This document shows positions 18,184 to 25,519 of a stretch of DNA of 64,000 nt, piece by piece. The position numbers and the translations under genes are program-made. The notes beneath the pieces are model-generated. The model worked only from the letters and a program-made list of their open reading frames with translations. It was not told the DNA's origin and did no database searches. This DNA is from Desulfoluna butyratoxydans (GTDB taxonomy: Bacteria > Desulfobacterota > Desulfobacteria > Desulfobacterales > Desulfolunaceae), in assembly GCF_900699765.1 (NCBI RefSeq), contig NZ_CAADHO010000002.1:186001-250000 (forward strand), read 5' to 3'. How positions within the stretch are numbered: position 1 is the first letter of the stretch; every line of letters begins with the position of its first letter.

Positions 18184-18350
18184 GCCACCAGTGGCAAGGT
18201 GGGGCACCTTTTAACCCTATGGCGAATGCATGAAGGTCGCTGTTATACGTATGCTCACAGGGCATTCGCGTGATGTGTGACATGGGGCAACGGCTTATGC
18301 TGGAGAGGCCCATTTCATTCTTCTGGAAACACGACAAAGGACATTTGAAG
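18184..18350 (+). repeat. modular palindromic element, type D (copy 1)
   Basis: Begins CACCAGTGGCAAGGTGGGGCACCTT and continues ACCCTATGGCGAATGC, GGCATTCGCGTGATGTG and AGAGGCCCATTTCATTCTTC. Close copies lie at 24995-25160 and, reversed, at about 18770-18899. The GCGAATGC/GCATTCGC arms can pair. Confidence 0.75.
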
Positions 18351-18372
18351 TTCGTTTGACTTTAACCGTATT

Positions 18373-18402
18373 GCCTCCGGCAGGGTCGCCGGAGGCTTTT
18401 TT
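18373..18402 (+). terminator. solo terminal-repeat hairpin with T run
   Basis: GCCTCCGGC pairs perfectly with GCCGGAGGC across six bases and is followed by six T. It has the form of a rho-independent terminator on the plus strand, yet no plus-strand gene precedes it. It is probably a collapsed repeat element containing only the two ends. Confidence 0.6.
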
Positions 18403-18431
18403 GAACTACCTAGTGGCACGCAAAAATAGGC

Positions 18432-18731
18432 TCATTCGATGGCCTGGTCATCCGGCCCCGTGGTTTCGATCAACTCGATGCGGTACCACCGCTCCCCGAT
18501 CTTGATGGGGGAGTGCTTCTCGATCTCCTCCACGGAGCCCCAAGGGTCTGCCAGCTTTGCCTGGTATGCCTCATGCTGGTACGCAACATAGGCAGCCCCG
18601 CCCATCAGAACAGCCCCTGAAAAGATCACCAGGGCAATGAGCTTCAGCATCTTCCGGGGCGGGTCACACACAACAGCCACCACCCCGCCGAAAAAAAGAA
18701 TCAGTCCGACGGCGGTCAGGAACATCACCAT
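18432..18731 (-). CDS. small two-TM membrane protein
   Basis: A 99-residue protein with two hydrophobic segments (about residues 3-22 and 30-50) and a soluble C-terminal half (WGSVEEIEKHSPIKIGERWYRIEL) that probably faces the periplasm. I do not recognise the family. GGAGG seven bases before the ATG supports the start. The gene sits alone between two blocks of repeat elements, so its transcription unit is probably limited to itself. Confidence 0.65.
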   Translation of the reverse strand: MVMFLTAVGLILFFGGVVAVVCDPPRKMLKLIALVIFSGAVLMGGAAYVAYQHEAYQAKLADPWGSVEEIEKHSPIKIGERWYRIELIETTGPDDQAIE

Positions 18732-18769
18732 GGTCTGTCCTCCCTATATGACAAACGCCAAAAGAGCGG

Positions 18770-18899
18770 GTATCGTGTTTCCCGAAACATGAAATGGGCC
18801 TCTTCTGTAGAGACGTTGTGGAACGTCATCCTTCACGCGAATGCCCCTAAGGACAGCCTGCCATAGGGTTTCAAGGTGCCCCCACCTTGCCGCCGGAGA
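18770..18899 (-). repeat. modular palindromic element, type D (reverse copy)
   Basis: Reverse complement of the type D sequence: GAAATGGGCCTCTTCTGTAG, CGCGAATGCCCC, ATAGGGTTTCAAGGTGCC, then CCGCCGGAG. It lies upstream of the small membrane-protein gene, whose promoter must be inside or beyond it. Confidence 0.7.
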
Positions 18900-18913
18900 C
18901 TGCCATGTTAAAG

Positions 18914-19035
18914 ATGCCTCCGGCGGCCCTACCGGGGGCCAAACTTTTGAAAAGTTGGATAAACAGGTTTTGCTCAATTTCACAGAAGCTTTCGCAACCT
19001 GGGGTCCAGGGGATCATCATCTAGCCGCCGGAGGC
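18914..19035 (+). repeat. modular palindromic element, type BC, stem region lost
   Basis: Starts GCCTCCGGCGGCCCTACC, has the CAAACTTTTGAAAAGTT module and ACAGGTTTTG, then the CCTGGGGTCCAGGGGAT part of type C, ending CCGCCGGAGGC at 19025-19035. The long variable hairpin present in the copy at 14243 is missing. Confidence 0.8.
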
Positions 19036-19063
19036 AGACTTTTCCTGGCCACTTTAACCATCA

Positions 19064-19320
19064 GAAGGCAGTAGGGTTAAATCGATAATGGACAAGCAAC
19101 GACATCGTATCCTGTTACTTCGAAGCTTGTGATCCAGTGCGCACAAACCATCAGCGTTTATGTCGGGCGTAGCCCGAGCCGAAGGCCATTGCGCTTTGCG
19201 CTGAGGAACGAAGGGCAAAGCGCAATGGCAATCAGCTTTCGAGGTGTTTTCGCTATTGTGGCTTTGCCACCCTCGCCGCCGGAGGCTTGCTTTTTCCACT
19301 CGCTTTAACCATAGAAGACT
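19064..19320 (+). repeat. modular palindromic element, type A (copy 4)
   Basis: Forward copy following directly on the previous element. It has the AAGGCAGTAGGGTTAAATCG start, a stem at 19185-19201 with 19213-19229 (one mismatch) around TGAGGAACGAA, and CCGCCGGAGGC at 19276-19286. The outer flank CTTTTTCCACTCGCTTTAAC follows. The small CGAGGTG/CACCTCG hairpin carries an extra stretch of about 20 bases that itself can pair (GTGGC/GCCAC). Confidence 0.85.
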
Positions 19321-19346
19321 TCCATATTCACGTTCACATCTGAATC

Positions 19347-20492
19347 TTACCCTTTAAGCTTCAGCCCTTTGGATTCCAGCTTCACCAGCTCATAGTCCCG
19401 GGAGCCCAGGCCGAGCTCTTCGGCGTGGGCCAGTTGGAGGGGCCAGTCCACGTGGGGGTGGAGGCCCTTGAACTTGTCGTCGCCGGGGGCGGTGTTGGTT
19501 TTCAGGCAGGAGCCCGGGTTGGCGGCCTGGGCGTTGACAAGGTCCACGCAGGCCTGGTCGATGGCCACGGGGTCTGTGGAGGCGAGGATGCCGATATTGG
19601 GAACAATGGGCACGTCGCTGTGGCCGATGCAGTCGCACAAAGGCGACACATCGGTGATGAAGCTGACAAAAAGGGTTTTTCCCTCTTTGCCTATCAGGGC
19701 GGCCTTGGCGTACTCCATCATGATTTCGAGGAAGGAGGGCACCGACTGGTTCCACTGGATCTGCACGGCACCCGTGGGGCAGACGATGATGCAGTCTCCG
19801 CAGCCGATGCAGGTCTCGGGGTCGATGATCGCTTTTTTCTTGCCGTCGATCTCTTCCAGGGCAATGGCTTCAACCGGGCAGTGGCTGGCGCACATGCCGC
19901 AGCCGATGCACTTCTTCCGCTTCACTTTGGGGCTCACCGTGGAGTGCTGGGCCAGCTTCCCGCGCCGGGAGGCACACCCCATGCCCAGGTTCTTCAGCGC
20001 GCCACCAAACCCGGAGAGTTCATGCCCTTTAAAATGGGAGAGCACCACCAGGGCGTCGGCGTGGTGAATATCCGCTCCCACATAGGCGGTCTCCACGTGC
20101 TTGCCGTTTACAACCACCTCTTCGTCGCTGTGGCCCCTGAGCCCGTCGGCGATAATCACCGGCGCTCCCACCACGGAGTAGGCGAACCCGTTCTCCACGG
20201 CGGTGTTCAGGTGGGACGGGGTGTCGCTCCGGGTGCCTGCATAGAGGGTGTTGGTGTCGGTGAGAAAGGGGGAGGCCCCGGTCTCCTTGATCTTGTCGAT
20301 GATTTTTCGCACGAACACGGGGTTGATAAAGGCGGTGTTGCCCTTTTCGCCGAAGTGAATCTTTACCGCGGTGAGCTCGCGGTCGGCGCACACGGTGTCA
20401 AGGCCTGCAGTCTCGACCAGGCGACCGATCTTCTCGGGAAGACTTTCCTGGAAGGTGGCGCGCAGGTCAATGTGATAGACGGTGGAAGCCAT
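19347..20492 (-). CDS. DUF362 iron-sulfur protein with two [4Fe-4S] motifs
   Basis: A 381-residue protein with a DUF362 N-terminal domain (about residues 20-180; AVKIHFGEKGN, VVLSHFKGHELSGFGGALKNLGMG). Two ferredoxin-type clusters follow, CIGCGMCASHCPVEA and CIGCGDCIIVCPTGA (about 195-240), and then a second part of DUF362. The family is common in anaerobes and is presumed to take part in electron transfer or cofactor-linked redox reactions; no reaction is established. AAGGAGATCCC before the ATG supports the start. It is monocistronic and diverges from the cysteine-cluster gene. Confidence 0.85.
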   Translation of the reverse strand: MASTVYHIDLRATFQESLPEKIGRLVETAGLDTVCADRELTAVKIHFGEKGNTAFINPVFVRKIIDKIKETGASPFLTDTNTLYAGTRSDTPSHLNTAVENGFAYSVVGAPVIIADGLRGHSDEEVVVNGKHVETAYVGADIHHADALVVLSHFKGHELSGFGGALKNLGMGCASRRGKLAQHSTVSPKVKRKKCIGCGMCASHCPVEAIALEEIDGKKKAIIDPETCIGCGDCIIVCPTGAVQIQWNQSVPSFLEIMMEYAKAALIGKEGKTLFVSFITDVSPLCDCIGHSDVPIVPNIGILASTDPVAIDQACVDLVNAQAANPGSCLKTNTAPGDDKFKGLHPHVDWPLQLAHAEELGLGSRDYELVKLESKGLKLKG

Positions 20493-20665
20493 GGGATCTC
20501 CTTTTTCGTTGCATCATCGGATAAGAACCTGTAGGTCGGGGATGGCTAAACCATCACTATGCCACATGCCATACACCGCTTCAAGTAAGAGAACGGGATG
20601 TTTCAACACGGGATACGGCCTGCCCGGCCGCACCGGAGCACCCGTACCACAGGAGGATGTTTTTC

Positions 20666-21343
20666 ATGGATGCCCGGCTGAAGACCCTCGATATTATCTA
20701 TTCGGTCCACGAGGCCCGAATGGCCGACAACAACCTCGCCTGCGCCAAAGGCTGTGCCACCTGCTGCACGCGAAACGTCACCCTCACCACCCTGGAAGGG
20801 CGGCGTCTCTTTGACTGGATCAACCGGGAAGCCCCCCATCTCATGGAGGGGGTCAGGCAGGAGGCCGAAAAACCCCGGCAGATTCCAACGTACACCATCA
20901 ACGGCCTCACCGACATGTGCATGGCCGGTGACGACGTCCCCGAGGAGCCCAGCGATCCGGGCTGGGGAGCCTGTCCCCTTCTCTCCGAAGAGGGCCTCTG
21001 CCAGGCCTACGAGGCCCGCCCCTTTGCCTGTCGGAGCATGGTCTCCCAGAGCCGCTGCGAAACCGGAGGTTTTGCCGAAATGGACGAGATGACCCTCACC
21101 GTCAACAACGTGCTCATGCAATACATTGAACACACCGACGACAAAGGCATCACCGGCAACCTCACCGACATTCTCCTGCTTCTGGAAAACGAAGACAACC
21201 GCACAACCCACGAGGCCGAAACCCTGACGCCACCAAACGAGGCCTTCGTTGCCAACCGGCCGGCCCAGGTCCTCATGGTACCGCCTCCCCACCGCGATGC
21301 CGTGGGAGCCATGATGCAGGAAATTCAGGCACAGAAAGGATAA
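20666..21343 (+). CDS. YkgJ-family cysteine cluster protein
   Basis: A 225-residue cytoplasmic protein with the zinc- or iron-chelating CxxxC cluster motif of the YkgJ family: CAKGCATCCTRN near residues 29-40 and CPLLSEEGLCQAYEARPFACRS near 100-121. The family is proposed to bind a metal cluster; its function is unknown. The longer ATG three codons upstream lies inside the ribosome site, since AGGAGG is correctly spaced only from the ATG at 20666. No partner genes are obvious nearby. Confidence 0.8.
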   Translation: MDARLKTLDIIYSVHEARMADNNLACAKGCATCCTRNVTLTTLEGRRLFDWINREAPHLMEGVRQEAEKPRQIPTYTINGLTDMCMAGDDVPEEPSDPGWGACPLLSEEGLCQAYEARPFACRSMVSQSRCETGGFAEMDEMTLTVNNVLMQYIEHTDDKGITGNLTDILLLLENEDNRTTHEAETLTPPNEAFVANRPAQVLMVPPPHRDAVGAMMQEIQAQKG

Positions 21344-21554
21344 AGCGTGGCCGCCGCATCAAAGATGGGGCCCTCCTATTGACAAACAGCCGTTGGGAGT
21401 TACTATTTAAGCTGATCGGATTCATCAATTTAAATGATACACCTGTAGGACACGGCAGGTTAAAAAGATATGCATTCAGGACATGCGCTCGATGCTGGTC
21501 AGCTCTGATACGAATTGGCGCGCATGCTCACAACAGCGAGAAAGGGAGAATGTG

Positions 21555-22232
21555 ATGAACATCGAAACCCGCGAAGAAGCTCTGGAAAGGGTCCTGGCAC
21601 TTGAAAAACCCAAGTGCCCTCACTGCAATCAGGAGATGCAAATCTGGGAAGTTCCCCAAATTACCTGCGGGGACGGCCTCGGCTGGGGCGAGCCCTTTCT
21701 CTTTATCTGTTTCAACGACGAATGCCCGCTCTTCAAGGGGGGCTGGGACGAGCTCATGGAGCAGGTGGGCCAGGTCTCTTCCTACCGCTGCATGAACTAT
21801 CCCGGCACGGACAATTTCGAGCTTCTGCCCGTATTCAGCCACATGGGCGGGGAAGGCCAGATCATCACCGACGAGTCCATGGCCCAGCAGGCAGCCCAGG
21901 AGCAGGCCATCAAATCCGGCTTCTCCATCCTCGCCGACTGCTATGTGAACCATGACCTTGTCCAGCTCCTCAAGATGACCCTGGACCCCTCCGAACCAGG
22001 CAGGGTTCGCCTCAAGGCCGCTGAGATGCTCGGCGACCTCGCCGACACCGAGGCCATCGACCCCTTACGCAACACCAAGTTCGGCATGGCCAAGCTCCAG
22101 GACGCCGTCAACGAGGCCATCAAGAAAATCCACGCGCGCTGCTTCACGCGGGAGTGCCCCTTCTGCGCAGAGATCATCAAAAAGCAGGCCAAGATCTGCA
22201 AGCACTGCAACAAAGAGGTGGCAGGCCAGTAA
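21555..22232 (+). CDS. zinc-ribbon protein with HEAT-like segment
   Basis: A 225-residue protein with an N-terminal CPHC motif (residues 21-24) and a pair of cysteines later (CFNDEC, near 53-58). A helical stretch with a HEAT-like repeat follows (RVRLKAAEMLGDLADTEAIDPL), and the C-terminus is a classical zinc ribbon, CPFCAEIIKKQAKICKHC. I cannot assign a function; such ribbons bind nucleic acid or proteins. GAAAGGGAG before this ATG fixes the start over an earlier in-frame codon. It is monocistronic with a strong terminator. Confidence 0.75.
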   Translation: MNIETREEALERVLALEKPKCPHCNQEMQIWEVPQITCGDGLGWGEPFLFICFNDECPLFKGGWDELMEQVGQVSSYRCMNYPGTDNFELLPVFSHMGGEGQIITDESMAQQAAQEQAIKSGFSILADCYVNHDLVQLLKMTLDPSEPGRVRLKAAEMLGDLADTEAIDPLRNTKFGMAKLQDAVNEAIKKIHARCFTRECPFCAEIIKKQAKICKHCNKEVAGQ

Positions 22233-22284
22233 GCGGCCCTTTACGCCCTGCCCCCACTCAAACCATACGCCATTGCATCAACAA

Positions 22285-22326
22285 AAAAAGCCCCTCTGCA
22301 CAGACGATGTGCCGAGGGGCTTTTTG
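22285..22326 (+). terminator. rho-independent terminator
   Basis: AAAAAGCCCCTC pairs with GAGGGGCTTTTT, with an inner GCAC/GTGC helix, 52 bases after the zinc-ribbon gene. The symmetrical A and T runs make it effective on both strands. Confidence 0.9.
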
Positions 22327-22358
22327 TTTGCAGGATGGAAGGGCTTCGGTTTGCCTTT

Positions 22359-22382
22359 GCCTCCGGCGGTCCCACCGGAGGC
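22359..22382. repeat. solo terminal-repeat hairpin
   Basis: GCCTCCGG pairs with CCGGAGGC across eight bases. It has the two ends of the modular element without any interior, between two convergent genes. Confidence 0.6.
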
Positions 22383-22438
22383 CTCCCTATTCCCCGTAAC
22401 CTATTTTCCTATCCCCTATTACCTATTACCTGAATTAC

Positions 22439-23089
22439 CTATTTTCCCGGCCAGCAAAAGAGCTCCGGCATGCTGTTCTCGGGGATGGGACCGGGCAGGA
22501 TGATGGTACCCAGCCCGTCTCCGCCCCCCACCTCGGCCCCGAGGCCGGCGGCGAATCGACGCACGGAGGCAGCCAGCAGGCAGGCGTCCAGCATGTCCTT
22601 GGGTCCTGGGGCGAATTGGGAAAAGTCGAGGGTGAGGCGCATGTCGGTGTTGCCCTGAAAAAGGGTGTAGATGGCCGAGGGAAAGGCTTCGTGGGTGACG
22701 GCGACGGGATCCAGGGCCTGGAACAGGGAAAACCCGACTTTCATCCACTCCGGTGCCGCATCCAGGGTGGGGGTCCATTGGGGCCTGCCCAGCCCCAGGG
22801 CGCTGATCACCACCTCGCAGTGGCGGCCGTACCCCCTGTCCCGAGGGGTCTTGGGGCGCCACTGTCCCCTGGAACGCTCCCAGTACCAGGGCCGAGGCTC
22901 GGTGAGGGGTACCCTGCAGGCGTCGATGGCCACATGGATAGCGTGACCGCCAAAACGACACAACAGCTCTTCTTTCATCCAAAGCGCATCCCGGAACCAC
23001 CCGGAGTCCACGATGACACCCTCCTCATCGGAGACGGCGTAGCAACAGGGCCGCTTCACCTGCACATCAATCCCCACAAATCGTGCCAT
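22439..23089 (-). CDS. DUF429 family protein (predicted RNase H-like fold)
   Basis: A 216-residue protein beginning ARFVGIDVQVKRPCCYAVSD, the GID-type first strand of the DUF429 family, with a second acidic strand HVAIDACRVPL near 50-60 and a late PKDMLDACLLAASVRR segment. The family has the ribonuclease-H-like fold and is suspected to be a nuclease; its role is unknown. It starts 167 bases from the divergent AAA ATPase gene, with a long palindrome between them, so the pair could share regulation. Confidence 0.7.
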   Translation of the reverse strand: MARFVGIDVQVKRPCCYAVSDEEGVIVDSGWFRDALWMKEELLCRFGGHAIHVAIDACRVPLTEPRPWYWERSRGQWRPKTPRDRGYGRHCEVVISALGLGRPQWTPTLDAAPEWMKVGFSLFQALDPVAVTHEAFPSAIYTLFQGNTDMRLTLDFSQFAPGPKDMLDACLLAASVRRFAAGLGAEVGGGDGLGTIILPGPIPENSMPELFCWPGK

Positions 23090-23197
23090 GGATTTTCCTC
23101 CCCATGTGTCAGAGACCGTAAAAAGAGCCGCCCGGCGGCATGTGCCCCTGACCCGGATATTTCACGCCATTGACATCAAATACAGTCAGATATACAC

Positions 23198-23240
23198 TAC
23201 GCATAAAGTGTTACGCATTATGCGTAACACATTGTGCGTA
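23198..23240. promoter_or_regulatory. perfect 23-bp palindrome with outer half-sites
   Basis: Bases 23208-23230 form a perfect inverted repeat with arms GTGTTACGCAT. Outside it TACGCATAAA on the left and ATTGTGCGTA on the right extend the symmetry to 43 bp. It lies 27 bases before the ATG of the ATPase gene, in the position of an operator or a 5' leader hairpin. Confidence 0.65.
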
Positions 23241-23256
23241 TCATAACGGAGGCATC

Positions 23257-24351
23257 ATGGAGAACCCTTTTCATTTCACCGGCATCGCCAGCGCCCCCTC
23301 GTTCTGCAACCGGGCCAAAGAGTGCTCGGACCTGACGCACTACATCCGCAACTCCCAGAACGTACTCCTCTACTCCCACAGGCGCTTCGGGAAGACATCC
23401 CTCCTGCACAAGGTCCTCGGAGAGTTGGACGGCGTCACCCCGTACTACATCGACCTGTACGGCACCACCACCGTGGAGGAGTTTATCACCTCCGTGGTCC
23501 AGTCCCTGACGCGAACCCTCTCCCCCATTGAGCGGACCATGGCCTGGCTCCGGGAGAAACTGACCCGCCTCACCTTCCAGTTCAGCCTGGACCCCGTCAA
23601 CGGCCTGCCCGTGGTAAGCCCCTCTTTCCACGGTGGCGACCAGGGCCCTGTGCTCACGGAACTCTTCCATCTGCTCCACAGCCTCTCGGAAAAAGAGCGG
23701 CTCGTGGTGGCGTTCGATGAATTCCAGGAGGTCACGGCCTACGGGGACCCGGCCTTTGAAAAAAAGCTCCGCAAGGAGATCCAGGGGCATGGACGCATCG
23801 CCTATATCTTCTCAGGCAGCCAGCGCCACCTGCTCTCGTCCATGTTCAGCGATACCAACCGCGCGTTCTACAAGCTCGCTGCAAGCTACCCCCTGCCCAA
23901 AATCAGCACGGACCACTTTCTCTCCTGGGCAAAAGAGCTGTTTGAAAAGGGAAATAAACCGCTGCCGGACACCGTCATCCGGGAGGTGGTGGAGCGCTGC
24001 GAAAACCACCCCATGTATGTTCAGGAATTTCTCTACCACCTCTGGGAAGAGGGTCTCGGAAACCTGGGGCTGGATGCCCTGGAAGCCACCATTCTGGAGA
24101 GGCGGGCCATCGAGTTCATCAACCTCTTCAAAGCCATGACCCCCAACCAGAAAAAGGCCGTGAAACTCGTGGCCCAATGCCAGGGGAAAAAGCTCTTCTC
24201 ATCCCAGAACCTTCAACGCGTGGGCTTCACCACGCCCTCCCAGGCCACCAGGGCCCTGAACTCCCTCCTCACCCGGGACGAGGTGGTCCACAACGGCTCA
24301 TGGTCCATTGCAGACCCCCTTTTCAAACGGTGGATCCTGAGGCTGAGGTAA
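23257..24351 (+). CDS. AAA family ATPase (archaeal ATPase-like, STAND-related)
   Basis: A 364-residue P-loop ATPase. FCNRAKECSDL precedes the Walker A motif HRRFGKTSLL (about residues 45-54), and Walker B is LVVAFDEFQEV (about 148-158). The sensor motif IFSGSQRH follows at about 185, and a winged-helix C-terminal part (SSQNLQRVGFTTPSQATRALNSLL) completes the layout. This is the architecture of the archaeal_ATPase/AAA_14-type family, often found as lone genes that spread horizontally and have no known function. The ATG is preceded by ACGGAGG; an upstream in-frame start lies before the palindrome and is not used here. Confidence 0.8.
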   Translation: MENPFHFTGIASAPSFCNRAKECSDLTHYIRNSQNVLLYSHRRFGKTSLLHKVLGELDGVTPYYIDLYGTTTVEEFITSVVQSLTRTLSPIERTMAWLREKLTRLTFQFSLDPVNGLPVVSPSFHGGDQGPVLTELFHLLHSLSEKERLVVAFDEFQEVTAYGDPAFEKKLRKEIQGHGRIAYIFSGSQRHLLSSMFSDTNRAFYKLAASYPLPKISTDHFLSWAKELFEKGNKPLPDTVIREVVERCENHPMYVQEFLYHLWEEGLGNLGLDALEATILERRAIEFINLFKAMTPNQKKAVKLVAQCQGKKLFSSQNLQRVGFTTPSQATRALNSLLTRDEVVHNGSWSIADPLFKRWILRLR

Positions 24352-24358
24352 CGCCGCC

Positions 24359-24880
24359 TTAACGGTTGATGTTCATGGAGTCGTAGGAGCGAAAGACAAT
24401 GCGGGCGCGGTCCAGCTCTTTGGGGGCAAGGGGCTCGGAAGGAGCGGCAGCGATCTCAGCGGCCCGGGCAGGGGTGGGAATGGCGCTCAGGCCCTCGCCC
24501 ACCTGCTTGCGAGTGAGGGTATCGAAAACCAGGGCGGTGTTGCCGTCGGAAACCACGGCCAGGGGAACGGGGACGTCAAAGGCAATACGGGCGGCAGAAA
24601 CCGCCTCTTTTTCCCTGGACCCCAGGGAACCTGCCGCGCACTTGATCACCATCACAGGGGTCTCCCCCACGCGGACCACAAGGTCCAGCTTGGTTTTCCA
24701 AGGCTCTCCGGCAGCGATGAACTCAAGCTTCCGATCCACCTCCACGGCGTCCTTCTCATAACCAAGTACCTCCACCAGATACTGCTCCACCTGCTGGCGA
24801 TTGAGCTCAGCCCCCACAAGGGGAACCCTGTTGCCGGTGATGAAATCCTTCATGAACTCGAGATCTGTCAGAAACGCCAT
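24359..24880 (-). CDS. HsdR-N-like domain protein
   Basis: A 173-residue protein resembling the N-terminal nuclease-like domain of type I restriction R subunits found as a stand-alone family (DUF4357/HSDR_N_2-like): VEQYLVEVLGYEKDAVEVDRKLEF, then KTKLDLVVRVGETPVMVIKCAAGSL. The strand DLVVRV with VIKCA corresponds to the D-(E/Q)xK nuclease core, but a Cys follows the lysine and no motor or specificity genes are near, so nuclease activity is uncertain. AGGAGAGGACC directly before the ATG fixes the start; the open frame upstream is repeat DNA. Confidence 0.7.
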   Translation of the reverse strand: MAFLTDLEFMKDFITGNRVPLVGAELNRQQVEQYLVEVLGYEKDAVEVDRKLEFIAAGEPWKTKLDLVVRVGETPVMVIKCAAGSLGSREKEAVSAARIAFDVPVPLAVVSDGNTALVFDTLTRKQVGEGLSAIPTPARAAEIAAAPSEPLAPKELDRARIVFRSYDSMNINR

Positions 24881-24964
24881 GGTCCTCTCCTTCCTGTTTA
24901 ATATGCGAAACAAGGAATTTACCCCTGCCAATGGAAAGCTGCAAGGAAAAACCAACAACATGCC

Positions 24965-25160
24965 TTCTATGGTTAACATGAGTGGAAAAAGGAGGCCTCC
25001 GGCGGCCAGGTGGGGGCACCTGGGAACCCTGTGGCGAATGCATGAAGGCAACCATGATGCAATCGCCACAGGGGCATTCGCGTGATGTGTGACATAGGGC
25101 AACCGTCTTTGCAGAAGAGGCCCACTTCATTCTTCTGGAACCACAATGAAAGGTATTTGG
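24965..25160 (+). repeat. modular palindromic element, type D (copy 2)
   Basis: A flank module (CTATGGTTAACATGAGTGG) precedes GCCTCCGGCGG at 24995. It then has CAGGTGGGGGCACCTG, ACCCTGTGGCGAATGC, GGGGCATTCGCGTGATGTG and AGAGGCCCACTTCATTCTTC. It lies in the 640-base gene-free stretch between the HsdR-N-like gene and gpmI. Confidence 0.8.
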
Positions 25161-25179
25161 CTGGACGATTTCGCATAGG

Positions 25180-25267
25180 CACAGGCGCAGCCCGTCAGCA
25201 AATGTGACGACCCTGAAGACGAAGGGATGGAGCCTTTGTGACCCTGTAGTCCCTGCCCGCCGGAGGC
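25180..25267 (+). repeat. modular palindromic element, type C (decayed)
   Basis: Starts ACAGGCGCAGCCCGTCAGC, then a degenerate hairpin with loop GAAGACGAAGG, and ends CCGCCGGAGGC at 25257-25267. It corresponds to bases 14350-14449 of the type BC copy, with mutated stems. Confidence 0.65.
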
Positions 25268-25498
25268 CGTGCGGTTAAATTCACAATGGACAAGTGGCAA
25301 CAACGTATCCTGTTCGGTCGAAGCTTGTGAACCGGCACGCGTAAACCGTCGGCGTTTATGTCGGGCGAAGCCCGAGCCGAAGGCGCGTACGCATTTTTCT
25401 GAGGCACGAAGGAAAATGTGTACGCGCAATCAGCTTTCGAGGTGGCTCCACCTCGCCGCCGGAGGCACGCTTTTTGAATCGGCTTTAACCATAGGAGG
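25268..25498 (+). repeat. modular palindromic element, type A (copy 5)
   Basis: Follows the previous element without a gap. The stem 25383-25399 with 25411-25427 pairs throughout if two G-T wobbles are allowed, around loop TGAGGCACGAA. Its sequence (GCGCGTACGCATTTTTC) is unlike the other type A stems. It ends CCGCCGGAGGC (25456-25466) plus the CTTTTTGAATCGGCTTTAAC flank, 21 bases before the gpmI stop codon. Confidence 0.85.
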
Positions 25499-25519
25499 CA
25501 ATTATTGGCTTATTTAGCC

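Noticed and set aside
22285..22382. Terminal-repeat hairpins as ordinary terminators only
   Set aside because: Some solo hairpins end in T runs and probably terminate, but they share exact sequence with the ends of full elements and occur where no gene on that strand ends. Termination alone does not explain them.
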